From contig BSBM01000865.1 in the NCBI GenBank assembly GCA_027924585.1, forward strand, positions 5,383,001 through 5,447,000: a DNA stretch of 64,000 nt. The letters run 5' to 3'. The first letter of the stretch is position 1. Each line of letters begins with the position of its first letter. Below, piece after piece: positions 24,001-36,977 of the stretch. Under the pieces are notes generated by a model. That model was given only the letters and a program-made list of their open reading frames with translations, was not told where the DNA came from and searched no databases. This stretch comes from Larix kaempferi. Lineage: Eukaryota > Streptophyta > Pinopsida > Pinales > Pinaceae. Position numbers and translations under genes: made by a program.

Positions 24001-24897
24001 AAGCTGTTAATCAAATAAAAAAACATCATTGTCAAATACAGAAACATAAATCTATAAAAACAAGATCGCTAAAAAGGCCTCCATATTGCCTCTGAACTCC
24101 TTCACAATGCTCATTAGATTGTTGAGCCTTGAATCCCAAGGGAAAAACACTAAGGTCATGTGAATGGTGATTGTATCCTTTTAGTCCCATTGACCTACTT
24201 TTGTGGTCATTCATTGGACGTTAATAAAATTATATTATCTTACCTTATCAGACTTTGAAACATAATTATGAATTGATCAATTTATTAGACAATGCATACA
24301 ATAAAGAAAATTGTATCAAGATCATTGCCTCTTCCCCTTGTTGGGGTAATTTCCTGACGCAACTCACAGTGAGCCATATCTTTAAATTCTTTACCATCAG
24401 AATTAATATTCATGTTATCCATCACTGTACCTTTATCACAAAATGTGTCCCTTGATGCTTGAGAATATGCACTCCTGCTATTAGTATTTGATTTACTTGG
24501 TCTCCCTCTTCTCCCTTTGCAACCAGTGTCAACACATATTGAAATAGGACCTTGAATTTCCAGTGGCCCTTCTTCTATTGGAGAACGATTATCAATTAAT
24601 TGTTCCAAATGCACATTGTTCCAGGACGATAGTTCAAGTTCCTGGTTATCAGTTATGTGATCAGCGTCACACTTGGAATCAGGGAACTTGCCAATGGTCT
24701 GGTTTGCATTGTTTTCTTTTATCTTCATAGTTCCTCTAGGTTTTATTAATTTGGATTCATCAAGATAACTCCCACTGTCAATCTGCTTTTTGAAATCCTT
24801 GATCTTGTATTTTTGTGAAACATTCTTCTTAGTTTTAACAGGATCTTTGCCCAATGCCTATGTGAAATACTAAGCAGTTCAGAGGTTTTTCCCTCCC

Positions 24898-25242
24898 TAA
24901 TGCACGGCCAAAATCTGTTAATGTATCTTCTTGGTCTATTTGTACATGACTCTCCATATATGATGACTTGAATTGTGGAGCTTCCAGATGTACAGATTTA
25001 TTGGGAGCACCTGAAGACAGGTTAGCTTCTGATCCTTTGAAGATATTAGAATTGTCCTATGATACCACAAATTCTCTGCCAAAAACTGTTGACTTATCTT
25101 CTTGGACCATTTGTACATAACTGTCCATATCTGATGATTTGAAATGTGGAGTTCGAGCATCCTTTTCTACAGATTTATTAGGAGCACCTGAACACAAGTT
25201 AGCTTCTGATTCTTTCAAGATATTAGATTTCTCCTGTGATCC
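24898..25242 (-). repeat. Tandem duplication within the SANTA gene tail (about 57 codons)
   Basis: Two adjacent coding units, 25,242-25,069 and 25,068-24,898, translate to matching peptides that share the blocks SEANL, SGAPNKSV, FKSS and QED. The second unit has TAG where the first has CAG (Gln), a nonsense change after duplication. Confidence 0.8.
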
Positions 25243-26021
25243 CACAAACGTGAAAAGATTTTGAGGCTTGCCTTCTGTGCCTAACTTGCCACATATAGAT
25301 CTTTTAGACAATCTAGCAGGCTGGGACTCATGTCTTACCCTCTTACTGCACCTTACTGGAGATTTCCTTGGAGAACCCTGCCTTGGACAAGCTTTGTTCT
25401 GGTTCCAATAAACTTGATTTGCCAACTTTTGTGCCATAAAAATGTACCACTGAGCACTCAGAATCAAGTTTTTTATATTTTTCCTCACTTGCACAATCTT
25501 TTATTTTGCTAACCGACAGAATAGATATGTTTAAACTTGGTTTCCCGTTGCATATATTGATAACATGGTTCCAGTTAAATGGAAAATCATGTAGGAATAA
25601 ATGGATTACCTGATGAACTACGAGTTAGAACAGAGATTATGTAATCATCACAAAATACTCCAAACTGAGAAGAAACAGAAATCATCTACCATACTTGGAA
25701 ACGAAAACCATTGTCATTAGTGCATAGTTCATCTATTGTACCCATCAGGAGAACATCAAGCCCATCAGCGGTCCTCAACTTGCATTTCTCTATACGGGAT
25801 TCTATAGGTGCTGTCCTAAATTTCTCATAGTCCATAATTTGTCATAACCTTACACCCACCAAAAATAGAAGATGCCAATCATCACAATTGTAAGGAATCT
25901 ATCATAAGGGTGTAAGGGAATCTCTCCCACATGACACACCCATCATACAATGAATCCCCTTCAACACATTACACCCTCTTTCTAGGAGAACAACTTGGAG
26001 TAACCAAAAAAACTAAGTTAA

Positions 26022-26275
26022 CTAACATAAACCATTGTCAGCACATGCTTCATTCTTCAAACCGAAAAGAATCATGTGGTTGACAAAGCATCCCCACTCT
26101 ATTGTGAAAGTGGTCTTCATCTTATATTCCATGGCAACATGTACTTGATGGTAGTTGGAGAATTGATTAGTGAAACAGTCCTCCCTCCTTATAATTGTCT
26201 CTAGGATTTTATCGTTGAATGGCATGGAAAATGGATATTGGACATACTTTCTCAAAAAAAAAATTAAAATACTTT
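26022..26275 (-). pseudogene. Gypsy reverse transcriptase scrap
   Basis: A minus-strand open stretch of about 75 codons has the RT fingers/palm pattern of Ty3/Gypsy elements: a PFNDKILE start, NYHQVHVA, KTTFTIEWG and FGLKNEA. The catalytic YxDD region and all other domains are absent. It sits in the gap between two SANTA-gene exons, so it is probably an old intronic insertion. A CCTTACACCC/GGGTGTAAGG inverted pair (25,849-25,858 and 25,908-25,917) lies next to it. Confidence 0.75.
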
Positions 26276-26469
26276 CTCAAAAAAAAAATTAAATACTTTT
26301 TTCATAAAAAGGGCAATGATCAACTTACTTGGCATTTCCATCTCCAACAGACTTTGAGCCTGTATCTTTTCAGGATTGTATGTTTCCCCAAGTAACCATT
26401 TCAATATCGTGAGCTTCTCATTATATAGTGGTGAACCCAAGCCAACATTAAAACACTGCAAATTAGAAA

Positions 26470-29400
26470 ACAGTTTATTTCATGTCAAGGCAGATTTTTG
26501 CAATTTCATAGCTTTTCAATGCTAATGCTAATGCGACTCAAGTCTGACCTGATGGTCTATGTACAAAAGGCACAGAACAAAATGCACTCATTTTGCTCGA
26601 TTTTTACCCGGCTTTATAGAAGACAACCAATAGACCTGACAACAGTCATGGCATTTTGGAATATGTAGTATCATCTATGATCATTGAGTTCTTATTGAAA
26701 TTTTGCATCATGTAGAAATTGTAACATTTCTATTAATAAAAAAATTATCTCCTTTCCTGAGATTGAATATATATTTGATATTTGCCCATTAAAAAAGTGT
26801 CAACACTCACCCCTCGACCTCTCTGAGTGGAAACTGTTCACTTTTCTAATGATAATTTTGTGTAAATGGAATATAATTGAGAAAAATAAGCAAACCTATT
26901 CAGTCTTTATTTCTACGATCTCACTGGAAATATTCATCTGAACCTGCAAGGTTATAGAAAAAAGTATAGCTTTGTAATGTACTTTCCCAACAATAGACTA
27001 CGAGGAGTCCTCTCTATTCCTAAAATGACTGAATAAGAATAAACAATCACCATACTCGCTTAAGAAGTTGAGCTGTAGCACTGCCACTTAGTAGCAGAAG
27101 TCGGTATAAGTGTGTACTTTTAGTGGGCATTTTTCCGGCCTAGTTTGTGAACAATAGTTCTAATGCTTGATGTATGCTCAACATTTATTTCAAAATTATG
27201 TGTCTGTTAACTTTTTTCTAAGCCAACAAAAATATAATGGAAAATGGTGGCCCTTCTTCATTGGAAGGGGTCCATTTGGATACAAATGGATGACAAGAGA
27301 GGAAGTCATGCATAGGATGTGACCTATCGACGTTCTTGTACTTTTGGATTTATTGATGGACAGAATCATGTGCCCTCTTATTTAAGAACATGCTATGATG
27401 CACTTGACGAGTCCTTCATAATTGATGGATCAACAATGAAGAGTCCATAATAGAAATGGTAGAGCAAATATTAATATCTTATGAACTTGAAATACGTGGA
27501 GGTCAGAATCAACACATATAGGACCCTTTTGGAAAAAGAAGATAAAAGTTAATAGAGAGATATGCAAGATTGTACAATAAGAACCCTAAGAAATGCAACC
27601 CATAATGGTTGCAACATTCTTTAGAGGAGGGGAAAATTATGTTTCATTTTTCGAACATGGAAAATGTATATATTACAGCTGAATGAAAAGATTATCTATT
27701 ATTGTATATTGTTTTATTCACCAAGACTTCACGATATTTTATAATTCAATAAAAGACTCTCCAACACTTTATAAGGTTTTAACTTTTATAATTCAATTAA
27801 AGATTAACCAAGATGTGCTCTTATTACAATGACTTTAACCTTTTGTTGATTTAGCCTAGTTGGGCTTGTTTGGCGCATTGTGATCCAATTCATATAAATG
27901 ACATCATTTAGTTTATGTAATGCTTGATAACACACTCCATCGTAGTTGGTCGAAGCTTCCAAACTTGTTCAAATTTGTGCTTGCACCTCCCAATAGACCT
28001 AGACTATAATATCCAACTATTCTTTGTCCTTCTAATTTTCAATGTGGAGTTCAATCCACCTATTGGGGTTGTTGACAAGGTCCATTTATTGCTACAACTA
28101 TTTTATTTGAACCTACAAATCATGAGTAGGTCATTCCATAGTCTTTATAATGTCCAACCAATTATGAATAGCCGAATGAATAACCTTAGTTTGTTATGTT
28201 GGAAATTGGAGTTGCACTCTATAGTGCTTGAGCCTAGATCCCACATCTTTAGATTACTATATCAACATCCTATGTTGAGTTGTAGTTGAAAGTCAATGTT
28301 ATATTTTATAAGTCACAATAGAGAAGAATATAATTTCCCTATAGAGGTCGAGGGTTTCTCGTCACCGACCATATCTATAACTTTAGATCTTTAGCTTGGG
28401 CCACTCGCCACATATGTGAGAAATGCTAACATATTTATTTGAGTTCATCCAAAAGGGTATGCTTGTCACAACATAGAGTATAGTGTTCTCGTATTGGGTC
28501 GCTCAATTAAACATGGACTTGTTATTTTTATTTTTGTAGGGCAAAGTTGTCTTGATTCCTTTTCACACAATAGTGACTACTTTCTTCATTTGTCAATCAA
28601 AACATGCATAGTGGATCATAGGAAGACTTGATGGATGTCTTATAAGGTAGAGGCATGCAAATTAATGTCAGGGAGAGGTTCATGTGAGTGAGGTGTAGAC
28701 CACTTTGAACAAAATATGTGGCTCGACTCTAAATTTTTGCATCTTTGATCCTATAGTAGCTCTCAGCCTTGAGGATTCCCCCAACTACAGAACGTTGAGG
28801 TTATGTTGGCACACTATAACTATAAGTAACTCGTGGTTGTACTTGGTATCTCGAGTGAGGGAGTGAATATAAGTGATCACTATATGTTCATCAATCAAAG
28901 GTGATGGCATAATATTCTGAAAGGATTATCCAGGTGCCTCGTCATGTATTTCCTTGACATCTTCTTTATTCTTAGGGTTCTTAGACAAGTACATTGAAGG
29001 TTTCTTTCCCATGTCCACCCCTTGCACCAAAATTGAGTAGACCCCATTGTTGAGGGATGATGGAGACTCGATAAAGGTAGGTAGTTGGCCAGACGTAGCC
29101 ATAGGTTCTTAAGAGAGGCCATATCCTTGGTGATATTCATACTTATGGTCAATAGTAGTGGCCTCCTGGAATTCTAGTTCAATTACAACACCATTGTTTT
29201 GACCCAATTTATGACATATAATATATAATCGAATTTCACAAGAATAGGGATGTATTAGAAAGGATACCAGTTGAGCCATCCAAAAATAATTAGAGTGGAA
29301 GGACAACTTATAGGTTGCTTTTATATCTTGCTAGAGTAAATAAGCTAACAATAACACTAACAGGCCTCTATATATTAGCAGGTCTAGATATCTGATAATG

Positions 29401-30635
29401 CCAATGTGTTTGAAGATCTCCTGGTATTCATTAATAATCACTACATAAAGCAGACATCTGGGAGTATTCATCATATGTGACATTTAGTTTACTTGATAAA
29501 ATAGACCAATTAAAATTAAGGGGTTAGGAGCACACTGAAAGAATGCCAAAAGTCCCTACACTGGAACATGGTTGAGTTCTCATGTCTCAAATAAAGTGTT
29601 CTAGCTGGTAATAAAGATCTCACCGTGCCAAGGTGAATAAAGGATAAGATCAACCAACAAAATGCAAAATCAACATCCTAGGACATGAACCATCCCTTTA
29701 TTTATATATTTCAACTCAACCACTATAATCAGCCTATAATAATGCCAGGGAAAAACTACGGAATCTAGCAGTGAAGCTGCAACTCAAGTGTGCATACAAA
29801 CAAGAAAGGACAAAAGAAATAATATGTCACTGGAGCAGGGTTTTCTTTTTCGGGGGGGGAGGGGTCATGATTTGCCTCCTCAAATGAAGGAGATAGCAAG
29901 GAAAAGCACATAGATCCATGCAAAAGAGGGATCCAACAGCATTCCAAAAAATAAATGGGCATCAAAACTGCAATTGATACAACAAGCCAGACCTAAGATG
30001 TTCTTTCTGTATAAATACAAGTTCTCTAGGGTATATTGATGCCATTAGATCTCCAATTTTGTATTCTTGAAGAGTATACTGCATACCATAGGATGGAGAA
30101 AAACTTGATACAACAGTCCAGACCTAAGATGTTCTTTCTGTATAAATACAAGTTCTCTAGGGTATATTGATGCCATTAGATCTCCAATTTTGTATTCTTG
30201 AAGAGTATACTGTATACCATAGGATGGAGAAATACTTGACTAAACAAACATACGTAGGAACTGAAGGACTGGGGAGGAGTTAATTAGGATACTTTATTAG
30301 GAACCTAAAGACTGGGTAGGAGTTAATTAGGATATGATGTAATCATTAATGTATTAGCCTCACTTCCTGCAGCAACTATCAAGACAACCCACAAGGAAAG
30401 GTCATTTCTACCACAGCTATTGCAAATCGCAATCCATTTCCTCAACCATGTACTTATCAAGTTGTGAAATAAATTTTTAAAACTTCCTGAAACTATGCTG
30501 CTAACATTCCAAGGTAAATACATAAATTCCACTTTCAAGGTCCTAACCATTACTCTCTGTGTCAACATCTTCAAATATTTAGTGTTTACATTAATTAGAA
30601 ACACTTCACAAAAGTGAAAAAAGATTAAAAGAAAA
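26470..30635. other. CACTA-1 interior, no gene recognised
   Basis: About 4 kb of AT-rich DNA. Minus-strand coding-like stretches at 28,895-29,306 are interrupted by stops and carry no motif I can name; they may be retroelement debris. The one clear structure is the 131-bp duplication at 29,976-30,237. Confidence 0.35.
29976..30237. repeat. 131-bp tandem duplication
   Basis: Units 29,976-30,106 and 30,107-30,237 both run from GATACAACA to GGATGGAGAAA and differ at only a few positions, so the duplication is recent compared with the surrounding decay. Confidence 0.95.
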
Positions 30636-30637
30636 AA

Positions 30638-30841
30638 GATTGTTCCACATAAGAAGTCATAAATTAATGGAAGGTGTATAAGAAAATAATTTGTTTGCAT
30701 GTTGATCAGCATAGATAACATACTGCAAGGAAAACGTTGAAGCCAACAGAACTATCTAGAATTTTTCTGCATTTAGTAATGCATTTGAACTTTCTTGTTT
30801 AATGTCAACCAAAGCAGGTGTTTAAAATATTTATGTTGCTT
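30638..30841. repeat. Intronic tandem repeat unit A, left part
   Basis: Aligns with 37,494-37,690: GTTCCA(C/A) then GTCATAAATT, GTTGATCA(G/A)CATA, AAAGCAGGTGTT and ATATTTATGTTGCT occur in order. The unit is split by the LINE, and its right part resumes at 36,978. Confidence 0.75.
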
Positions 30842-31231
30842 GTGCAGGGTTTTTTCAAAATCTGAGGCATAGTGCTCCCCCCTAGAGCTGAACTCCTGTT
30901 TCTTGGACCGGTGTTATTGGAGGACCCTTCTGTTCACGGGAGTGAGAAGTTTTGGGGGTTTTGATCAAGAACTGTCGACCGTGCTAGTAGTACTGTTGAG
31001 ACTGTGTTTTTTCTGAGATCAGACCTCATGGAGCTGAGCTGTATTCCTAGAGCCGAGCCCCCCTGATCTTGTGAGCCCCTGGACTGGTGACCAGCTCTTG
31101 TTGAGTTTCTTTCCTTGCGTGGTAGCTGAGAAGAAGTGTGGGATCATTTCTATGGTTGTTTTCTGGTTTTGTTAGGATCATTTATTTTTCTAGAGGAATA
31201 TGGGGCTCGGTTAGTGCTTTCTTTGGGCCTC

Positions 31232-32566
31232 ATGGAAACTGAGGGGGGAGATCTCCCTCCACCCGAGATCATAGCATTTCGAAAGATGGTAGAAACCAGT
31301 GGCAATAGGAAGCAGCGGGATGAGACACAGAAGTTTGTGAGAAAACTGGACAACATCCCTACTGTAGCATTACCTGAAGCCGAAACTTGCAGATCTTCCG
31401 TGAACCTTGCAGAGAGGGGATTAATAGGATAGTTTACGGGATTATGGCCCTCTCCCAAAGCAGTTGAGGCTTGGGTTCAGCGAAATTGGAGACCTCTTAC
31501 TTCGCAAGGTATCAGAAGTTACATGGTGGGAAAAGTATTTTTTGTAATTTTCTTTGACAATGCAGAAGACAGGCACCTAATTTTTCGGAATGGACAATAT
31601 TTTATGGGCCCCTAGGGCTTGTACTTGAACAATTGGACTCGATATTTTTATCCCACATAGGATGTGCCATTGGCGGTTCCGGTCTGGGTGCGCCTACCCC
31701 ACCTGCCTCTTCATTGTTGGAATATGAAGTCATTAGAATCAATCGGAAACACCCTGGGCAAATACATTGATCGAGCTGACTGAAAGGATCAATATTCTAG
31801 CGCAAGAATATGTGTTGAGGTTGATTTGGAAATCGGACTCCCGGAAGTCATCAAATTAACAATTGGAGACTAGATTCATATCCAAGACCTGGATTATGAA
31901 CAACTTCCCTTTAAATGCCGATTTTTCCACGGTTATGGCCATTTTGCCAGGGATTGCAAAAAGAGAAATGAAGAAGAGGAGGCAATAAATAAAATTGAGC
32001 AGTGGTCTCAAGTGCAGAAAAAAATCAAGTCAAAGCAAAACAATAGTAAAAAAGGGAAAGAGACAGCGAAAGAGCCCAATGCATCTTCAGCAGGGCAGCA
32101 GCAAGGTGAAGGAAGCACAACTGCAGTAAAGCCAAGGGCATAAATCAAAGCACTGAAAGCTCCTGCAGCTATTAAAAATTCCTTTGCAACTCTCAGCACC
32201 TTGGAAGATATGCCAAAATCAGCAAAATTGGACACTCAACAGCAGACCACTCCTTTCGAAGGGGAAAAAGAAAGGACCGATAATCTTACACCTCTAGCTC
32301 ATTCCCCAAGTGGAACTTCCTCCCCTCTCTCCTATGCGCAAATGGAAAGGAAGAAACCGTTGGAAAACTCTAACTCATCTGAAGATGAGACGTTTGACAA
32401 ACCTATGAAGAGAGCAGGAAGAAAATCTCTCAAAGATGTAAGAGAGGAAGAAGTGGAGAGAAAACAAATGCAAGGTAATCAAGCTACCATTGAAATGTCC
32501 ATTGGCAGAAAAACTAGAACAAGAGTAGGAAAGGGAGGCCCTACTCCTCCTCTACCTGGTAAATAA
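31232..32566 (+). pseudogene. LINE ORF1 (DUF4283-like, zinc knuckle, basic tail)
   Basis: Nucleic-acid-binding ORF1 protein of the LINE. It starts at ATG (METEGGDLPP). A DUF4283-type region follows (about 31,450-31,740, with AEAWVQRNW-like and VWVRLPHLPLH motifs) containing in-frame stops. A CCHC knuckle near 31,910-31,960 has its second Cys replaced by Phe (CRFFHGYGHFARDC). The tail to 32,566 is Lys/Ser/Glu-rich. Its stop codon overlaps the ORF2 ATG in a TAATG arrangement. Dead as it stands. Confidence 0.85.
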
Positions 32567-35500
32567 TGCGACTCGTCTCTTAGAACTATAGAGGGTTTAG
32601 GAATCCCGCAAAAGTTGATGCTGTAAAAAATTTGTTGAAGTCTGAAAACCCTAAGATCCTCATGCTCCAAGAGACCAAAGTTGGAGGGGAAGCCCTCCTA
32701 GAGATCAGTAAATCCAAGTGGAAAAAAAATGTTGGGAAAGTTGTTAGTGCGAGGGGCACCGTCGGAGGGTTGGCTACTCTTTGGGAGGACAACAAATTTC
32801 ACTTGGAGAACTCATTTGAGACGTAGCATTGGATATTCAATGAGCTCTACCATGCTACCAGGTAAGATGACCTTTTCCCTAGTCAATCTTTATGTTCCAG
32901 TTATGTATGCTGAAAAGAAAGAATGTTGGCATTCTTTGGCTGAATTTTTAGAGTTGCGTTCTCCCAATAATATAATTCTTTCCGGAGACTTAAATTTAAT
33001 TTTCGAACCTAAGGAGAAGCGTGGAGGCATCATGAGCAGAGATTATTTACTCCCTTTTGTTGAAAATCTGGTCAGCAGTGGGATTTGTTAGACTTTAAAC
33101 CAAAAAAAGGGCTCTATACCTGGTCAAACAACAGAGCTGGGGAGACACACATATCAGCTCGGTTGGACAAATTCCTTTTGCAAAGTACTTTTCTGGCATA
33201 AAAGAAGATCATCTACTCTAAAATTCTGCATAAGCTGACTTCTGACCACAAGCCTATCTTATTACAGTTTGAGGATGAGGTAAATCTGGGACCTATCCCC
33301 TTCCGGTTCAGCCCTCTCTGGGTTGAAAGAGAAGGGTTTGCTGACACGGTTCTGATTGCTTGGAGCATTCCTGTCACAGGCTCACCCAGTTTTCTGTGGG
33401 AACATAAACTTAAAGCCACCAAATTGGCCTTGAAAAATTGGATAAAAAAGCCCACCATTTCTCCTTCAAGTCGCCGAAAGCAGTCTACCAATCAGCTGCT
33501 CGAATTGCAATTTGAGTTGGAGAATAAAGAAATTACTCTCCCTGACATTCAGAATGAGCAAGCATCCCAACTCTCCAACCTGTGCTCTTACAGGAAAGAA
33601 GAAGATTATTGGAGGCTTAAGTCCAGAAGTCTTTGGCTCAATTCGGGAGACAGAAATACTAAATACTTTCATAAATAGTTCAAAGCCCGGCTTTTTCGTA
33701 ATCACATAGAAGAAATTCAGTCTTCTGATGGTGTAGTTCACAAGGATTTAGATCAATTAAAAGAGGTTGCAACTTCCCATTTCTAGTAGCTCTTTACTGA
33801 AGAAAGCACGAGCTGTGAGGAGGAATTTTCTGCCTTTCTTAATCACATACCCCGTCTGGTCGAAGAGAAGGATAATTCTGATCTTTTGTAGCCCTTCTCT
33901 GAAATTGAAATCTGCAATGTCATTTGGTCAATGGAGCTGGACAAAGCTCCTAGGCCTGATGGATTTTACATTCACTTTTACAGAATTTGCTGGGACATTA
34001 TTAAGTTGGACTTACTTCGGATGATCAAAGGATTCCTTCAAAAATTAAAGGTGGGAGGCAGCACAAATTCGACCTTCCTAGATTTAATCCCCAAGGATTC
34101 AAACCCTGGGACCTTTGAGTGTTTCAGACCCATATCATTGTGCAATGCTTCATATAAAATTATGTCCAAACTTCTGGCGAATAGAATCAAGCCACTACAG
34201 AAAAACTTATCTCTCCCAGTCAAGGTGGTTTTGTCAAAGGCAGACACATTATGGATAATGTGGTTCTAGTGCAGGAAACCATCCATTCCATCTTTCAAAG
34301 GCAGGAGCATGGGATGCTTATTAAACTTGATATGCCTAATGCCTTCGATCGATTCAGACACTCCTTCCTTTTCCAAATTCTCCTTTCTTTTGGGTTTAGT
34401 GCTGAATTTGTTAGGCTGGTCAAAGCTTGTATAGGAAAGCCATGGATTGCCCCCCTGTTCAATGGCAGGCCAGCAAAGTAATTCCAAGGCTCAAGGGGCA
34501 TTAGGCAAGGCTACCCTCTGTCCCCTTTCATGTATATCCTGATGGTTGACTCTCTTAGCCAGAAATTGATAGCTGCGAAGTTAGCAAGGACAGCTCTTGG
34601 TATTCGGGTGGTGAAAGAGTTGGAACCTATAAACCACGCCATGTTCACCGATGATTCTCTCCTATTGGGAGGTGCCTCTGTTAGAATAGCAAATGCTTTC
34701 AATGAAATGATCCAAAGCTTCTGCAGAGTCTCAGGTGCTCTTGTCAATAAGAGAAAGAGCGTGGTCTACGGTTGGAAGGCAGATCAAAACACCATACTTC
34801 GCATTGTTCACTCCTTAGGATTCTTGGGATTTGCTGTGTGGGATTCCATCAAGTATCTAGGCCTGCCCTTAACCCTGGGCAGAGCGAATGCAACTCATTG
34901 GTTCGAAATCCTCAGCAAAATCAAAGAAAAATTGGCAGCCTGGGAGGGACAGTGGTTAACCAAAGTAGGAAAGCTTACTCTGATCAAGTCGACAAGCTCT
35001 TCTCTTTCCATCTATCAGGCCTCGATTATTCTGGCGCCAAAATCGATCTCTAAACAGATGACCAAGCTAATTCGAAATTTTCTATGGCAAGGAGGTAATG
35101 GAAACCATAAAAAATTTCACCTTGTTAGCTGGGATATGGTGAAACAGCCTTACTCTGAAGGTGGACTTCAGGTTCGTGATCCAGGGATTGCAAATCTGGA
35201 AATGGGAGGTAAGATTCTGTGGCAGCTCTTCTCAAATTAAAGGCACCATGTCAGCCAGGTGCTAATTAAAAAATATCTGAACAGGCTCAACATTTCTAGC
35301 ATGGATGATGGCATCTCCAGCAAGGGAACAATGCTTTGGAAGTTATGCAGTCGAGCGTGGGAGTTCTTCAAATCCCACCTGTACCGAATTCCTGGCAATG
35401 GTAAGCACATTTGGCTGTGGGAAGATAATATGATGGGAATTCAACCTCTCAGGCTGTCAGCCGAGTTTGTTGAGCTGCGTGAGTGGATTATTCAGCGTGG

Positions 35501-36815
35501 CATTCATAAGCTCACAGATATCTCTATATGGGATCCCGGAGGAAACTGGATCACTTGGATTCTTCCACGTCCTCCAGCAGGGATGAAAGACCAAGAATAC
35601 GCCCTACTTAAATCATTGTCTGGGCTAGCTCCGGTTCATGCTCGAGCTCGAGACAGTTGGGGTTGGGGTCAAACAGGAGCCTACACTACTGCACGTGAGT
35701 TTGCATCTCTTCAACCACTTCAAACAGTGACTCACACTGCTTCCCTTTGGAAGCACATCTGGGATCCCTTTAGCATCCCAAAAATCAATTTCTTTCACTG
35801 GGTCCTTATGCATAGAAGGATTTTAACAGGGGAGAATTTAATTAAGCGTGGTATAGTAGGACCTCACAGATGCCCTCTCTGTTGTATGTCTCTAGAAACA
35901 ATAGATCATATTTTTATTGATATCCCATACACGCAGGAAGTCTAGCAGCCGATGTTGCGGGGGCTCAACGTTCACATGCCTTGGCAGAGCACGATAGTCA
36001 TCTTATTCTCTACCTAGAAAGATTGGTATCCACATGCGATCACAAGCAAATCTCTCTGGTAAAAAATCTAGCTAGCTCTCCCTAAATACATTTGCTGGGA
36101 AGTGTGGCTAGCCAGGAATGAAGGTATCTTCCAAAACAAATTGGGCCCCCCTTCAACTGTGGTAGCAAAAGATAAAGCATTGTTCATAGAAACTTTGAAT
36201 AGTCGCCTCTCTCACCAAGATAAGCAGCTCCTTCCTGAAGAGATTGGATGGCTTGGAGTTCCCTTGCAGCAGGTCAGGAACAAGAACTACCTGCGTCCAA
36301 TCAGTGACCCTTCATGGGGAATTCAGAGTACTGAAATAGAATTTCAGCAGTGGTTGCAGAAATAGGGAAAAATCACAATTTTCTTTGATGGTGCAGCTAA
36401 AGGAAACCCAGGGATTTCTGGAGCGGGAGGAATTCTCTATGGTTCGGATGGGCACAGAAAAGACACATTTAGCTGGGGTCTTGGTCAGAGCTCAAATAAC
36501 CAGGCTGAAACTTTAGGTCTACTCAAAGCATGTCAGTTGGCTCATAGGAATGGTGGCCAAGCCATTCAAATCTTTGGGGACTCGGAAATTTTAATTAAAA
36601 TCTTAACCATGGAAGATAGCTTTAAAAATTCAGTGCTCAATAAGATCTTGCAGAGGGTCCGATTTCTGCTGCAAAAATTCAGCTCAATCTCCTTTTATCA
36701 TATTCTCCAGTCACATAATAAGGAAGCTGATGCATTGGAAAATAAGGGTTGTCTTTTAGCTCATTCAGAGTTTATCAAGAATGATGAGAATTCTATATGG
36801 TCTCCAATTCCGTAA
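32566..36815 (+). pseudogene. LINE ORF2: endonuclease, RT, zf-RVT, RNase H
   Basis: Polyprotein that would nick the target and reverse-transcribe the LINE. In order: an endonuclease/exonuclease/phosphatase-like domain (about 32,566-33,280, with LMLQETK and TSDHKPI), RT (about 33,900-34,700, with KAPRPDGF, FRPISLCN and an active-site variant FTDDS), the post-RT region with AAWEGQWL and KYLGLPL, a zf-RVT block (about 35,730-35,940, HRCPLCC) and RNase H (36,366-36,780, with FFDGAAKGNPG, NQAETLG and FGDSE). An early Trp codon is a TAG, and frame breaks occur at about 32,826, 33,678, 34,260 and 35,240. RNase H at the C-terminus is typical of some plant L1 clades. Confidence 0.9.
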
Positions 36816-36977
36816 AAGGAATGTTCTTTTCTCCTTTTGTAATAGATTGTAAGGTATTCTTTTACAAATGGCAAACTGTAAGTAGGGTTGATTAGGCTGC
36901 GGCCCAACCATGTTATTCCCAATTATCAATAAAAAACAACCGTTCTTGTTAAAAATATATATATATATATGTTGCTT

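Larger units (their letters stand above)
24285..26455 (-). pseudogene. SANTA-domain (KNL2-like) gene fragment
   Basis: Minus-strand pieces of a gene with a SANTA domain, the module of the plant centromere licensing factor KNL2 (M18BP1 family), which helps load CENH3. Exon 26,455-26,329 has a good acceptor (TTTGCAG) and donor (AA/GTAAGT). The next coding piece (25,835-25,588) carries the SANTA core: FRTAPIES, LRTADG, then TNDNGF and a FG...DDY segment, ending at a GT donor. A TAG at 25,686-25,688 breaks it. Downstream, 25,494-24,898 is a basic Ser/Lys/Pro-rich tail with a frame change near 25,400 and an internal duplication. 24,854-24,285 includes an AT-hook-like KGRRGRPSK. No CENPC-k motif is seen. 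The stops and frameshift make it a pseudogene. The family call rests on pattern matching from memory, so it could be another SANTA protein. Confidence 0.6.
30842..36967 (+). mobile_element. Near full-length LINE with ORF1 and ORF2, 10-bp TSD
   Basis: A plant L1-type non-LTR retrotransposon of about 6.1 kb. The target duplication TATGTTGCTT flanks it (30,832-30,841 and 36,968-36,977). It ends after AATAAAAAACAA with a short A-rich and (AT)n tail. ORF1 (31,232-32,566) and ORF2 (32,566-36,815) are both present but broken by several stops and shifts. The insertion split a tandem repeat whose undamaged copies lie just to the right, which independently confirms the boundaries. Confidence 0.92.

Noticed and set aside
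25849-25917. 10-bp inverted pair CCTTACACCC/GGGTGTAAGG as a terminator or MITE
   Set aside because: Short arms with a 49-bp loop and no target duplication; probably chance or debris of the adjacent Gypsy scrap.
36955-36970. (AT)n run as a microsatellite of interest
   Set aside because: It is the A/T-rich tail of the LINE next to its target duplication.
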